This document shows, piece by piece, positions 1-6,551 of a DNA stretch of 6,954 nucleotides. The position numbers and the translations under genes were made by a program. Each line of letters opens with the position of its first letter. The stretch's first letter is position 1. The DNA comes from JBFFMO01 sp037968515 (GTDB taxonomy: Bacteria > Myxococcota_A > Bradymonadia > Bradymonadales > Bradymonadaceae): the NCBI GenBank assembly GCA_037968515.1, contig JBBKVQ010000472.1, forward strand, positions 1 through 6,954, given 5' to 3'. The notes below the pieces were generated by a model. That model did not search any database and was not told where the DNA came from. It was given only the letters and a program-made list of their open reading frames with translations.

Positions 1-120
1 GAATGGCTGTTGCTGCTCGAGAATGAGCAGGTACGGAGTGTTCTCGAACGTTTGCTTGACGGCGCGAGTCAGGAGACGCAAAACAAGATACCACGCGAAG
101 CTTTAGCCACGGACCCATGA
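1..120 (+). CDS. C-terminal end of an unidentified protein (partial, 5' end outside the window)
   Basis: Frame 1 is open from the first base to a TGA at 118-120 and gives 39 residues, beginning EWLLLLENEQVRSVLERLL and ending ALATDP. The segment is charged and leucine-rich, so it is probably helical, with no membrane segment or recognisable motif. Its stop codon overlaps the ATG of the next gene in an ATGA arrangement, which is typical of co-translated operon partners and is the main reason for believing the frame is real. The family cannot be identified from so short a tail. Confidence 0.6.
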   Translation, partial: EWLLLLENEQVRSVLERLLDGASQETQNKIPREALATDP

Positions 121-581
121 ACATGACACGAGCACTGCTCTTTTTATTAGCCCTGACTTGGATTGGATGTTCGGCAAACCCCGGTCTGCCTGAGCCAGCA
201 CCTTTGCCCGCCGGCACGAATTTCGGTGGGGTCTGGTATTCGCCACAATTTGAGCACATGTACGTTCGTCAGAACGGCGACGAAGTTCGCGGAATCTACG
301 CCTACAAAACCGGCGGAACACTTGAAGGCATCGCTAACGGGAACATGTTGACGTTCCAGTGGATCGATCCTGGCGACAAAGAAAACGCAACTCGCTCCAT
401 CACCGGGAAAGGATATTTGCAGCTGGTCAAAGACGGCGAGAAGATCAGAATTAAGGGTGAGTGGGGCTACGGCGAAGATCGCCAAGGCGGCGGCCCATGG
501 GAGGCAGAATGGATTCGCGACATGGACGCGGACGATCCTCGGTCCCTCGACGAACTGTTCAAGCGAACCGACGTCAACTAG
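117..581 (+). CDS. Predicted small lipoprotein, function unknown
   Basis: This 154-residue protein starts with a short signal peptide: Arg5, a hydrophobic stretch 6-16, then Trp-Ile-Gly-Cys with the lipidated Cys at residue 18. Trp at the -3 position, where Leu is usual, makes the lipobox atypical but acceptable. Ser follows the Cys, which by the E. coli rule would favour sorting to the outer membrane. After a Pro-rich linker (22-32) the mature part, about residues 37-132, alternates hydrophobic residues with many Gly and Trp (GGVW, VRGIYAY, TLEGIANGNMLTFQW, IRIKGEWGYGE, GGPWEAEW). This pattern suggests a compact antiparallel beta-barrel or sheet domain of the lipocalin/avidin-like kind, though I name no family. 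The C-terminus is acidic and helical. The ATG at 117 overlaps the upstream stop (ATGA); a second in-frame ATG at 123 is an alternative start. A terminator follows 21 bases after the stop. The coding call is firm; the function is unknown. Confidence 0.85.
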   Translation: MNMTRALLFLLALTWIGCSANPGLPEPAPLPAGTNFGGVWYSPQFEHMYVRQNGDEVRGIYAYKTGGTLEGIANGNMLTFQWIDPGDKENATRSITGKGYLQLVKDGEKIRIKGEWGYGEDRQGGGPWEAEWIRDMDADDPRSLDELFKRTDVN

Positions 582-602
582 ATCGAACTGGCTATATGAT
601 AG

Positions 603-633
603 GCCGCCATCGAAACGTGGCGGCTCTTTTTTT
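603..633 (+). terminator. Rho-independent terminator of the lipoprotein operon
   Basis: A perfect 7-bp GC-rich stem, GCCGCCA (603-609) with TGGCGGC (618-624), encloses an 8-base loop and is followed by TCTTTTTTT (625-633) on the plus strand. It lies just after the lipoprotein stop codon at 581. There is no matching T tract on the other strand, so it works in one direction. Confidence 0.93.
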
Positions 634-636
634 GTC

Positions 637-672
637 TTAACCTCTTCAAACGACGACGCATGAAAAGGTTAA
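637..672. promoter_or_regulatory. Long imperfect inverted repeat upstream of the PAP2 gene (possible operator or 5'-leader hairpin)
   Basis: TTAACCTCTTCA (637-648) and TGAAAAGGTTAA (661-672) are reverse complements at 11 of 12 positions; the single mismatch pairs C644 with A665. The loop is 12 bases (649-660). It starts three bases after the T tract of the preceding terminator and ends 19 bases before the PAP2 start chosen here. There is no T run after it, so it is not a second terminator. It could be a binding site for a dimeric regulator or an RNA hairpin in the leader. No regulator is identified. Confidence 0.5.
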
Positions 673-691
673 ACTCGGCTCTGGATGCCCC

Positions 692-1579
692 TTGGAATTA
701 GGTCGAATCCAACCTGTGCAGATCTGTGTTGCGGCTTTACTGGTCCTCATTCTGGGGACTTTGCTGCTCTTTCCGCTGAGCCATATTCAGATTGAGATCG
801 GGTTTTTCTGGAAGGTCTCGGTTGGGGTCGGGGTAATGCAGTTGCTCGCGGTTCGTTACCGTCGGCAGCAAGAGTGGTCGCTGGTCGCCGCGCTAAATGG
901 GGCGAGTCTTCTGATCGCGTTTTCAACGGTATATGCCGCCACCCAATACCTATTGCCCGAACATAATCCGGTATTTTGGGATTCGGCTTTTGCGCGGTTT
1001 GACGAAGCCCTGGGACTGACGTCCTTGGTGGTGGTCGAGTGGACCCGATCTGTCCCCCATTTGGACATGATTCTGGCAAAAATCTATTACGCGTTTTTTT
1101 TCCATTTCGCGCTGTACGTTCCTTACGCCGCAGGCGTGCGTCGCGACCCATGGCGCATGTACGAAACGCTTGCAAACATGTTTGTAAGCGCGATTTTTGG
1201 GCTGGTTTTGTTTGCGATTTTTCCCGCCAAAAACGCCATCTTTTTTTACGGGATCGAGGATATTCACCACACGGGGCTGCTGGTTCAGCATCTCGATGAG
1301 CTGTCGAAGCTCGACTTTGGACTGCTCACGCCAGGGAATGCTCAGGGCTTGATTCAGTTCCCATCATTTCATGTCGCGATTGCCGTGCTCCTCTGTTGGG
1401 ACCTGCGCTACGAGGTGCGACCGGTACTGATCGTGGGCATCATCTGGACCGCCCTGATGGCTTGGTCGGCCATCACAACTGGTGGTCATTACGTGATCGA
1501 TATCTGGGGAGGAGTAGCCATCGCAATGGCCGCAATTGGCGTGGTGCGTTGGCTTTCGGGCTCAAAACCCCAAGATTGA
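692..1579 (+). CDS. PAP2-family integral membrane phosphatase/transferase (AUR1-like subgroup)
   Basis: This 295-residue polytopic membrane protein has about six hydrophobic segments, near residues 10-30, 40-54, 63-86, 131-148, 161-178 and 222-285 (the last holding more than one helix). The PAP2 signature is clear. FPSFH (223-227) carries the nucleophile-assisting His227, and GGHYVID (264-270) carries the catalytic His266 and Asp270. Motif spacing and the IFPA segment before the loop resemble the PAP2_3/AUR1-like subgroup rather than soluble acid phosphatases, and I see no clear KxxxxxxRP first motif. Members hydrolyse or transfer phosphate groups on lipids such as phosphatidic acid, undecaprenyl pyrophosphate or inositol-phosphoceramide-type substrates; the substrate here is unknown. 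The start is uncertain. TTG at 692 is the only standard start codon between the in-frame TAA at 638 and GTG at 716, and neither has a convincing ribosome binding site. The 3' end overlaps a convergent gene by 18 bases. Confidence 0.87.
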   Translation: MELGRIQPVQICVAALLVLILGTLLLFPLSHIQIEIGFFWKVSVGVGVMQLLAVRYRRQQEWSLVAALNGASLLIAFSTVYAATQYLLPEHNPVFWDSAFARFDEALGLTSLVVVEWTRSVPHLDMILAKIYYAFFFHFALYVPYAAGVRRDPWRMYETLANMFVSAIFGLVLFAIFPAKNAIFFYGIEDIHHTGLLVQHLDELSKLDFGLLTPGNAQGLIQFPSFHVAIAVLLCWDLRYEVRPVLIVGIIWTALMAWSAITTGGHYVIDIWGGVAIAMAAIGVVRWLSGSKPQD

Positions 1580-3106
1580 GAACTGCCATTCGTGACCCAT
1601 ATTATCGTCAGTGATAATCTCGTGGCCTTTGGACAGCGTCATGACGTCTGAATTGCTTTTGAAGTTGCCGGATTGGGTGGATATTTCTCTTAACATCCCC
1701 TCGAGTTTTTCGCGGTCCTTGGCGCGGTTTGGGTCCAGGATCGGCTCACCATTGATTCGGTAGTTCATTAATATGTTGCGCAGGCGCTCAGCGTTGGGCT
1801 CGATGGGATCGGGGCTTGCGATGGCGCTGCGCAAGTACGCCATGCAGCCGGGCATCACCTCGCAAACGGTCGCGAGTACGCGCGCCGAACCCGTGGTGTT
1901 CAGCATCAGAATCCCGTGGGGATTCAGATGTGCCTTGGTTAACTCCAAGAACTCTTTTGAGAGCAACGTGCTTCCGAATCCGCGTTGATGAAACGACGCG
2001 TTGATGATGATCGCGTCGAATTTTTCGTCGGTGCCATGAAGCCATCGCCGTCCGTCGTCGTCGACGTGTTCAATCTTGGTGCTTTCGAGCATTTTTGCGG
2101 ATTTAGGATAGCGCCGCAAAAGGTCGTAGTACCCCGGGTTGATTTCGACGATCACCATTCGTTCCAACTGCGGATGTGCCGCGAGGATTCGCGCCCACGA
2201 GCCCGTGGCAAGGCCGATCACTAGAATCTTTGCGGGTTTTTCGTGGAATGCGCTCAGTGAGAACGGGCGCGCCGCACCATTGACGTCGTCGACAAAGTCG
2301 ACCGAAAAAGTCCCGTCGTAGACCCCTCCTCCGTAGGCGATGTCGTTCTGGTCGACCGTAATGATGCCACTTTTGTTTTCGATAACGTGTTTGAAGTGTT
2401 GTCCCTCGTAGTTGGCGCCATAAAACAGGCGCTCCAGCACGTCATCGTAAGCGAATGATCGGCCTCCGACCGCGATGACACTGGCTGCAACAAAAAACGA
2501 GACGCCCATCAGGATGTCTTTTTTGGTCGGGCGTGTGCTCATCCAAAGCACAAGCGCCAAGACGAGACTACACACGGTCAATACAGTGACGATCACGTCT
2601 GTGGTCGAGTAATCAAGCCACACAAAACCTGTCAGGAGACTGCCGCCGACAGCGCCCATGATATTAGCGACGTAGACGTAGCTCAGGTTTGCACCCACTC
2701 GCCCGTCTGCAGCGATGCCGTAGTGCATCAGCAAGGGCAGTTGGGCTCCTGATAGGCACGCGGCGATAAACACGCAGTAGAGGGCCGTGTAACCGGGGAT
2801 GGCTACGTGGATGCTGAGCAAAAAGGCCATGCCTGGAATCACTAGCCAGCCAGCCAAAGCGCTGGTTCCAAAAAAGCCGGCGACAGCTCGCAGCGCAGCC
2901 GGGGAATGGGTGGGCTGGCCATGGCTGAATCTCTTGGACCATTTGGCCCCCACGGCCAATCCGGCCAGAAATAACCCCAGCAACATCGGGAACGACGATA
3001 CCGCGCCAGCGGTTGACCACGAGAACATGCGCGCCCAAAGGACCTCGTAGGACAACGAAACGAAGCCGGAAACAAACGCCATCAGCAATACGAGTGCGAA
3101 AGTCAT
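1562..3106 (-). CDS. Membrane protein with C-terminal spermidine-synthase-like (SpeE-like) domain; second half of a split fused MFS/SpeE protein
   Basis: This 514-residue protein has about seven transmembrane segments (near 4-24, 37-54, 74-97, 106-126, 144-164, 170-189, 197-215), then a cytoplasm-type Rossmann domain from about 240 to the end. The membrane part has the family pattern SGFVSLSYEVLWARMF, SGAQLPLL and YVANIMGAVGGSL. The soluble part shows methyltransferase-fold motif I (ILVIGLATGSWA, 294-305), the acidic end of strand 2 (VIVEINPGY, Glu321), VDDDGRRWL (348-356) and a TDDNMGHEW tail like the family's TDD motif. The catalytic-loop Asp of true spermidine synthases is replaced: FDAIIINASFHQRG has Asn369, so aminopropyl transfer to putrescine is doubtful. 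Its ATG overlaps the previous gene's TGA, with GGAGG five bases upstream, so translation is probably coupled. It is the last gene of the cluster, and no terminator is visible beyond it. Reaction and substrate are unknown. Confidence 0.88.
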   Translation of the reverse strand: MTFALVLLMAFVSGFVSLSYEVLWARMFSWSTAGAVSSFPMLLGLFLAGLAVGAKWSKRFSHGQPTHSPAALRAVAGFFGTSALAGWLVIPGMAFLLSIHVAIPGYTALYCVFIAACLSGAQLPLLMHYGIAADGRVGANLSYVYVANIMGAVGGSLLTGFVWLDYSTTDVIVTVLTVCSLVLALVLWMSTRPTKKDILMGVSFFVAASVIAVGGRSFAYDDVLERLFYGANYEGQHFKHVIENKSGIITVDQNDIAYGGGVYDGTFSVDFVDDVNGAARPFSLSAFHEKPAKILVIGLATGSWARILAAHPQLERMVIVEINPGYYDLLRRYPKSAKMLESTKIEHVDDDGRRWLHGTDEKFDAIIINASFHQRGFGSTLLSKEFLELTKAHLNPHGILMLNTTGSARVLATVCEVMPGCMAYLRSAIASPDPIEPNAERLRNILMNYRINGEPILDPNRAKDREKLEGMLREISTQSGNFKSNSDVMTLSKGHEIITDDNMGHEWQFSILGF

Positions 3107-3714
3107 TTTTGCCTCCGAGCGATAAAGATCGTGGCGGCGACACCCAGGTTGCCCGCCGCAGCAATGTAAACGGCGCCGGAAAGGCCGAAGTACCGAAAGA
3201 TGAAGAAGGAAGCCAAGATGCAGACCAGCGCGCTTCCCAGCGTATTCACGTGATAGAGGTCGCCCACGGCATCACCGACGTCGTGCTGACGAGCAACCAC
3301 ATCGGCGACCAGAAGGGGCAGAGTGGCTCCCATGAGCATCGTCGGAACAACAAGAATCGCAAAGCAGACTGCGCCGGCACTGAAGGCATCAATACCTGCT
3401 GTGGCATCCCCCACAGCGATAAGGAGCGGCACCGAAACTAGACCAAAAAGGCCGATGCCTGCTTCTGCCACCGCAAAAAGCGTCAGAAGTTTGTGTGGGT
3501 ACCGTTTTGATACCTCACCGCCAGCCAAACTGCCGAGTCCCAGACCCAGCATGAACACCGCGATAATTGCCGTGGTGGCCTCGGAGTTGGTTCCATAGGT
3601 GAGGAACAACAAGCGTTGCCAGGCCAGTTGGTAAAGCAATGCGCACATGCCGGACACGAAAAACACCGTGTAAAGCAAACGCAGCCCGAGTTTTTGAGGC
3701 TGTTCTTTTGTCAT
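3103..3714 (-). CDS. Six-helix membrane protein; first half of a split fused MFS/spermidine-synthase-like protein
   Basis: This 203-residue, almost wholly hydrophobic protein has about six membrane segments (near 13-30, 45-65, 78-101, 113-137, 155-174, 178-198) and no soluble domain. It carries the N-terminal hallmarks of fused MFS/spermidine synthase proteins: SGMCALLYQLAWQRLLFL (21-38), MLGLGLGSLAGGEVSKR (55-71), PTMLMGATLPLL (124-135) and YHVNTLGSALV (154-164). Each has a counterpart in the next gene, so the two proteins are tandem copies of one membrane unit. I chose ATG at 3714; a TTG directly before it would add one residue. It begins 13 bases after the ABC exporter stop and ends in an ATGA overlap with the SpeE-like gene, so all three are probably one operon. 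It presumably pairs with the next protein in the inner membrane (inference). No catalytic residues are evident. Confidence 0.85.
   Translation of the reverse strand: MTKEQPQKLGLRLLYTVFFVSGMCALLYQLAWQRLLFLTYGTNSEATTAIIAVFMLGLGLGSLAGGEVSKRYPHKLLTLFAVAEAGIGLFGLVSVPLLIAVGDATAGIDAFSAGAVCFAILVVPTMLMGATLPLLVADVVARQHDVGDAVGDLYHVNTLGSALVCILASFFIFRYFGLSGAVYIAAAGNLGVAATIFIARRQK
3112..3116 (-). promoter_or_regulatory. Shine-Dalgarno sequence of the SpeE-like membrane gene
   Basis: GGAGG on the minus strand lies five bases before the ATG at 3106-3104. It sits inside the last codons of the upstream gene, whose TGA overlaps this ATG. The site supports independent or reinitiated translation of the second gene rather than a simple sequencing error that split one frame. 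Confidence 0.85.
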
Positions 3715-3727
3715 CAATCCGACCGAC

Positions 3728-5404
3728 TTATGAGTGCTGGGAACTTATCATATCGGTGAGTTCGTGCACGGTTTGATTTTCAACCCGAAACACTCGATCG
3801 ACATGGGCCAGTGGAGCCGGGCGGTGTGTGATGAAGATCACAGTGCGCTGCTTAAGCCAAGGCATCGCGCGGTCGAGGAACCTCAATTCAGATTCTGGGT
3901 CAAACATCGACGTCGCTTCGTCCAGGATTAACACTGGCGGGTTCGCCAGAATCGCACGGGCGATCGCCACGCGTTGCCGCTGACCGCCAGATAGCTTCAG
4001 CCCAGAATCTCCGACCGCCGTTTCAAGTCCATCGGGCAACACCGTCAGGAACTCATCGACCAAAGCCAATTCGCACGCGTGGGTGATTTCGGCGTCGGTG
4101 GCTTCAGGCCTCACAAAACGCAGGTTTTCGATGATGGTCGTATCCAAGAGTTCAGTGTGTTGAGTCACCAAGCAGACTGAGCGCCGCACCGATAAGAGCG
4201 TCAACTTGCGGATATCTTGCCCGTCGATACTGATTATGCCCGAATCTGCCTTCCAAAGGCCGAGCATCAGGCTCACCAGCGTGGACTTTCCACCACCATT
4301 TGATCCGGTTAAAGCCACGGTTTCGCGGGCGTTAAACGATACACTCACGTCGTTAAGGACCGGTTCCCGATCCGGGTAGCCAAATGAAACGTGACTCAGC
4401 TCGAGGTCTCCTTTGACCTCGCTTAGTTCGATGTTTCCTTGTGACTCTGGAGGCAAAGCCAGGAGTTCTTGGATTCGATCCAATGATCCACGGGATTCTT
4501 TGAAGCCGAACGCCATGGACGTCATGGTTCGAAACGGCGTGATCAGCAAAAACGAATACATGACAAACTGACCCAGCTCGACCGTCGACAAGCTCTGCGC
4601 GACGTAACCTTGGCTGGTCGCGAGCACCAAGAGCGCGACCGCAAAAAGCTCGATCGAACGCGTAATCGGCGAAAAAGTCGCGTCCAGCCGACTACGGTCA
4701 CGGCCCACCTTCACCAATTCCGTTAGCCGATTCGAGAATTCCTGATGGCGCTCGGGCTCGCGGGCAAAGGTTTTGAGCAGTGCAACGACCCGCAGGTTTT
4801 CGAGGTCGATCGCATTGGCTCGTCGAATCGCCTTCCAATAGCGTTTCGAGATCGCCTCGATTTTTCGTCCGGCGAGCCTCACGGCCAGGTAAAGCAGTGG
4901 GCCTGCGATGCCTGTAAGTAGTGTGAGCTCCCAAGAGATCGACAATGCAAACGCCAGCGCGCCTGCGCCTGTGACGAGAGCACCAATCAAGACCGGCGGT
5001 TGTGCCATGACCAGATTGCGCACCTCCCAAAGGTCTTGGAATTCGCTGTCCATCAGCGCCGTCGTTCCTAGGCGTTGATGGTCGGCTAGGCTCAACGAGA
5101 GTAGATGTCCGTGGAAGTCTTCGCGGGTTGATTTTTCTACCGTATTGCTAACATTTTGGGCAGCAAAAGAGGTCCAGGCGGCAAAGACCATCCGCAAAAA
5201 CATCACCACCGCGATCAACACTAGCGACCAAGACAGCGACGATAATGTGTTGGCCATTAAAGCTTCGATCGAAGCGCCAGCAACTTGGGGCAGCGCCAGA
5301 GTTAGCGTTGCTGCTAACAACTCACCCACAAGGACAAAAACAAGCAGGCCCGCATGAGGCCGCGCACGCCTTAGGACAAAAAGAATGGCGGGGTGTTTTA
5401 ACAT
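3728..5404 (-). CDS. Half-size ABC exporter (membrane domain fused to ATPase domain)
   Basis: This 558-residue type I (MsbA/HlyB-like) exporter subunit carries an N-terminal six-helix membrane domain (about 18-310) and a C-terminal ATPase domain (about 333-550). All nucleotide-binding motifs are present: A-loop Tyr343, Walker A GSNGGGKST (367-375), Q-loop Gln415, signature LSGGQ (471-475), Walker B VLILDE (491-496) with catalytic Glu496, D-loop FDPES and H-loop His527. It should be an active ATPase that works as a homodimer or with a partner, exporting a lipid, peptide or small molecule. No peptidase or other extra domain is present, so the substrate is open. I chose ATG at 5404. The frame extends 18 codons to a TTG at 5458, but that lies in the tail of the preceding terminator. 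No clear ribosome binding site precedes either start. It is the first gene of the minus-strand cluster, 13 bases from the next. Confidence 0.93.
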   Translation of the reverse strand: MLKHPAILFVLRRARPHAGLLVFVLVGELLAATLTLALPQVAGASIEALMANTLSSLSWSLVLIAVVMFLRMVFAAWTSFAAQNVSNTVEKSTREDFHGHLLSLSLADHQRLGTTALMDSEFQDLWEVRNLVMAQPPVLIGALVTGAGALAFALSISWELTLLTGIAGPLLYLAVRLAGRKIEAISKRYWKAIRRANAIDLENLRVVALLKTFAREPERHQEFSNRLTELVKVGRDRSRLDATFSPITRSIELFAVALLVLATSQGYVAQSLSTVELGQFVMYSFLLITPFRTMTSMAFGFKESRGSLDRIQELLALPPESQGNIELSEVKGDLELSHVSFGYPDREPVLNDVSVSFNARETVALTGSNGGGKSTLVSLMLGLWKADSGIISIDGQDIRKLTLLSVRRSVCLVTQHTELLDTTIIENLRFVRPEATDAEITHACELALVDEFLTVLPDGLETAVGDSGLKLSGGQRQRVAIARAILANPPVLILDEATSMFDPESELRFLDRAMPWLKQRTVIFITHRPAPLAHVDRVFRVENQTVHELTDMISSQHS

Positions 5405-5464
5405 CGTGCGTTCGAACCGTTGCTGTGTCTGAGCGACGCCGTCCGCAGCATGACACAAGAAAGC

Positions 5465-5486
5465 AAAACGGGGCCAGAGGCCCCGT
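5465..5486 (-). terminator. Rho-independent terminator downstream of hpd
   Basis: A perfect 8-bp stem, ACGGGGCC with GGCCCCGT (5468-5475 and 5479-5486), has a three-base loop. On the minus strand it is followed by TTTTGCTTTCTT, running from 5468 to about 5457. It starts 23 bases after the hpd stop codon and should separate hpd transcription from the ABC exporter cluster. No T run follows on the plus strand. Confidence 0.92.
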
Positions 5487-5509
5487 CAGTACTGAGAGAT
5501 TTTGGGTGC

Positions 5510-6541
5510 TTAGAGCACGCCACGGCGACGCTGGTCGCGCTCGATGCTGCGGAAGAGAGCGCCGAAGTTGCCCTCACCAAAAGCATGGTGATTTTTTCGC
5601 TGAATCAGCTCGAAGAAGATCGGCCCGACCGCGTTCTGAGTGAAGATCTGAAGCAGGTAGCCTTCTTCGTCACCGTCAACGAGTACGTTGTGCTTTTTGA
5701 TGCGCGCGTGGTCTTCAGTCACGTTTGGAACGCGGTTGTAGACGGTCTCGTAGTATTCGTCATCGATGTCGAGGAAGCTCACATCCGTGCCTTCCATAAG
5801 GTCAAGTGAGTCAAGCAGGCTCTCGGATGCCAACGCGATGTGCTGGATGCCAGGTCCTTTGTACTCGCGAAGGTATTCTTCGATCTGCGACTTGGCCTCG
5901 GTGCCTTCGTTGATTGGGATGCAAAACGACCCATCAGGCGAGCGCAGGGCGTAGCTGAGAAGGCCGGTCTCGTCGCCACGGATATCGAAATAACGAACTT
6001 CGGTGAATCCGAAGATGTTTTTGTAGAAGTCAGCCCATTGGATGAGCGTTCCCTTCATCACGTTATTCGTGAGGTGGTCGATCGTGTGGAAACCCTTATC
6101 AGGGACGACCGTTGGATTCGTGTGGTCTTTAAATTCAGCTTCGAAAAACTCTGTTGGGTTATCGACGAAGTAAATCAGGCTATCGCCGATGCCGTAGACA
6201 GCAGGCAGGTTGTAGGCTGCTTTGGTCGATTCGGTGGCATCAAATGCACGAGCGCCACGTTTGACGGCTTCTGCGTGCGCAGCTTTTGCGTCTTCGACGA
6301 ACATTCCCATGCCGCTTGCGCTAGGTCCGTGAGTCGCGCGGAACTGACCCGCAAATCCGTCGCCTTCATTCACAAGGAAAACGATGTCGTTTTGGGTGAA
6401 CGCTTCGACTTTGTTCTCTTTGTGTTGGAACGACTTCGAAAAACCGAATTTTTCGAAAAGTTTTCCCATGTTGAAATCGGTTTCAGCCGAAAACTCAAGG
6501 AATGCAATGCCTTTGAGGCCTACTGGATTATTTGTCGTCAT
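5510..6541 (-). CDS. hpd: 4-hydroxyphenylpyruvate dioxygenase
   Basis: This 343-residue cytosolic non-haem iron(II) enzyme converts 4-hydroxyphenylpyruvate and O2 to homogentisate and CO2, the second step of tyrosine catabolism. It has two vicinal-oxygen-chelate halves, a degenerate N-terminal half (about 8-140) and a catalytic C-terminal half (about 150-343). The iron-binding facial triad is complete: His156 in IDHLTNN, His234 in GIQHIAL and Glu311 in FFELIQRK. Also typical are YFDIRG (184-189), SPDG (201-204), IPINE (208-212), LLQIF (296-300) and the C-terminal stretch FGEGNFGALFRSIERDQ (321-337), whose Phe residues line the active site. Length matches bacterial members. ATG at 6541 has GGAG six bases upstream; an in-frame TTG at 6574 would add 11 residues and is less likely. 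It is transcribed alone, away from a LysR gene, and followed by its own terminator. Homologs such as VllY/legiolysin contribute to pigment and haemolysis, which is untested here. Confidence 0.97.
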   Translation of the reverse strand: MTTNNPVGLKGIAFLEFSAETDFNMGKLFEKFGFSKSFQHKENKVEAFTQNDIVFLVNEGDGFAGQFRATHGPSASGMGMFVEDAKAAHAEAVKRGARAFDATESTKAAYNLPAVYGIGDSLIYFVDNPTEFFEAEFKDHTNPTVVPDKGFHTIDHLTNNVMKGTLIQWADFYKNIFGFTEVRYFDIRGDETGLLSYALRSPDGSFCIPINEGTEAKSQIEEYLREYKGPGIQHIALASESLLDSLDLMEGTDVSFLDIDDEYYETVYNRVPNVTEDHARIKKHNVLVDGDEEGYLLQIFTQNAVGPIFFELIQRKNHHAFGEGNFGALFRSIERDQRRRGVL

Positions 6542-6547
6542 GAAAAA

Positions 6548-6551
6548 CTCC
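6548..6551 (-). promoter_or_regulatory. Shine-Dalgarno sequence of hpd
   Basis: GGAG on the minus strand ends six bases before the ATG at 6541-6539. It decides in favour of this ATG over the TTG 33 bases upstream, since that TTG lies on the wrong side of the site. Confidence 0.8.

Noticed and set aside
747..1175. A 142-codon open frame on the minus strand within the PAP2 gene
   Set aside because: Its Arg/Pro-rich, low-complexity translation is typical of a shadow frame, and the plus-strand PAP2 motifs explain the region.
1601..1618. ATTATC/GATAAT hairpin near the convergent gene ends, considered as a terminator
   Set aside because: The stem is AT-rich and only six base pairs, there is no T run on either strand, and it lies inside the conserved TDDNMG coding region. 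Its arms resemble the intergenic TTATC/GATAA palindrome near 6640, probably by chance.
5405..5458. TTG-initiated 18-codon extension of the ABC exporter
   Set aside because: It would start in the tail of the hpd terminator and has no ribosome binding site. The ATG at 5404 gives a normal exporter N-terminus.
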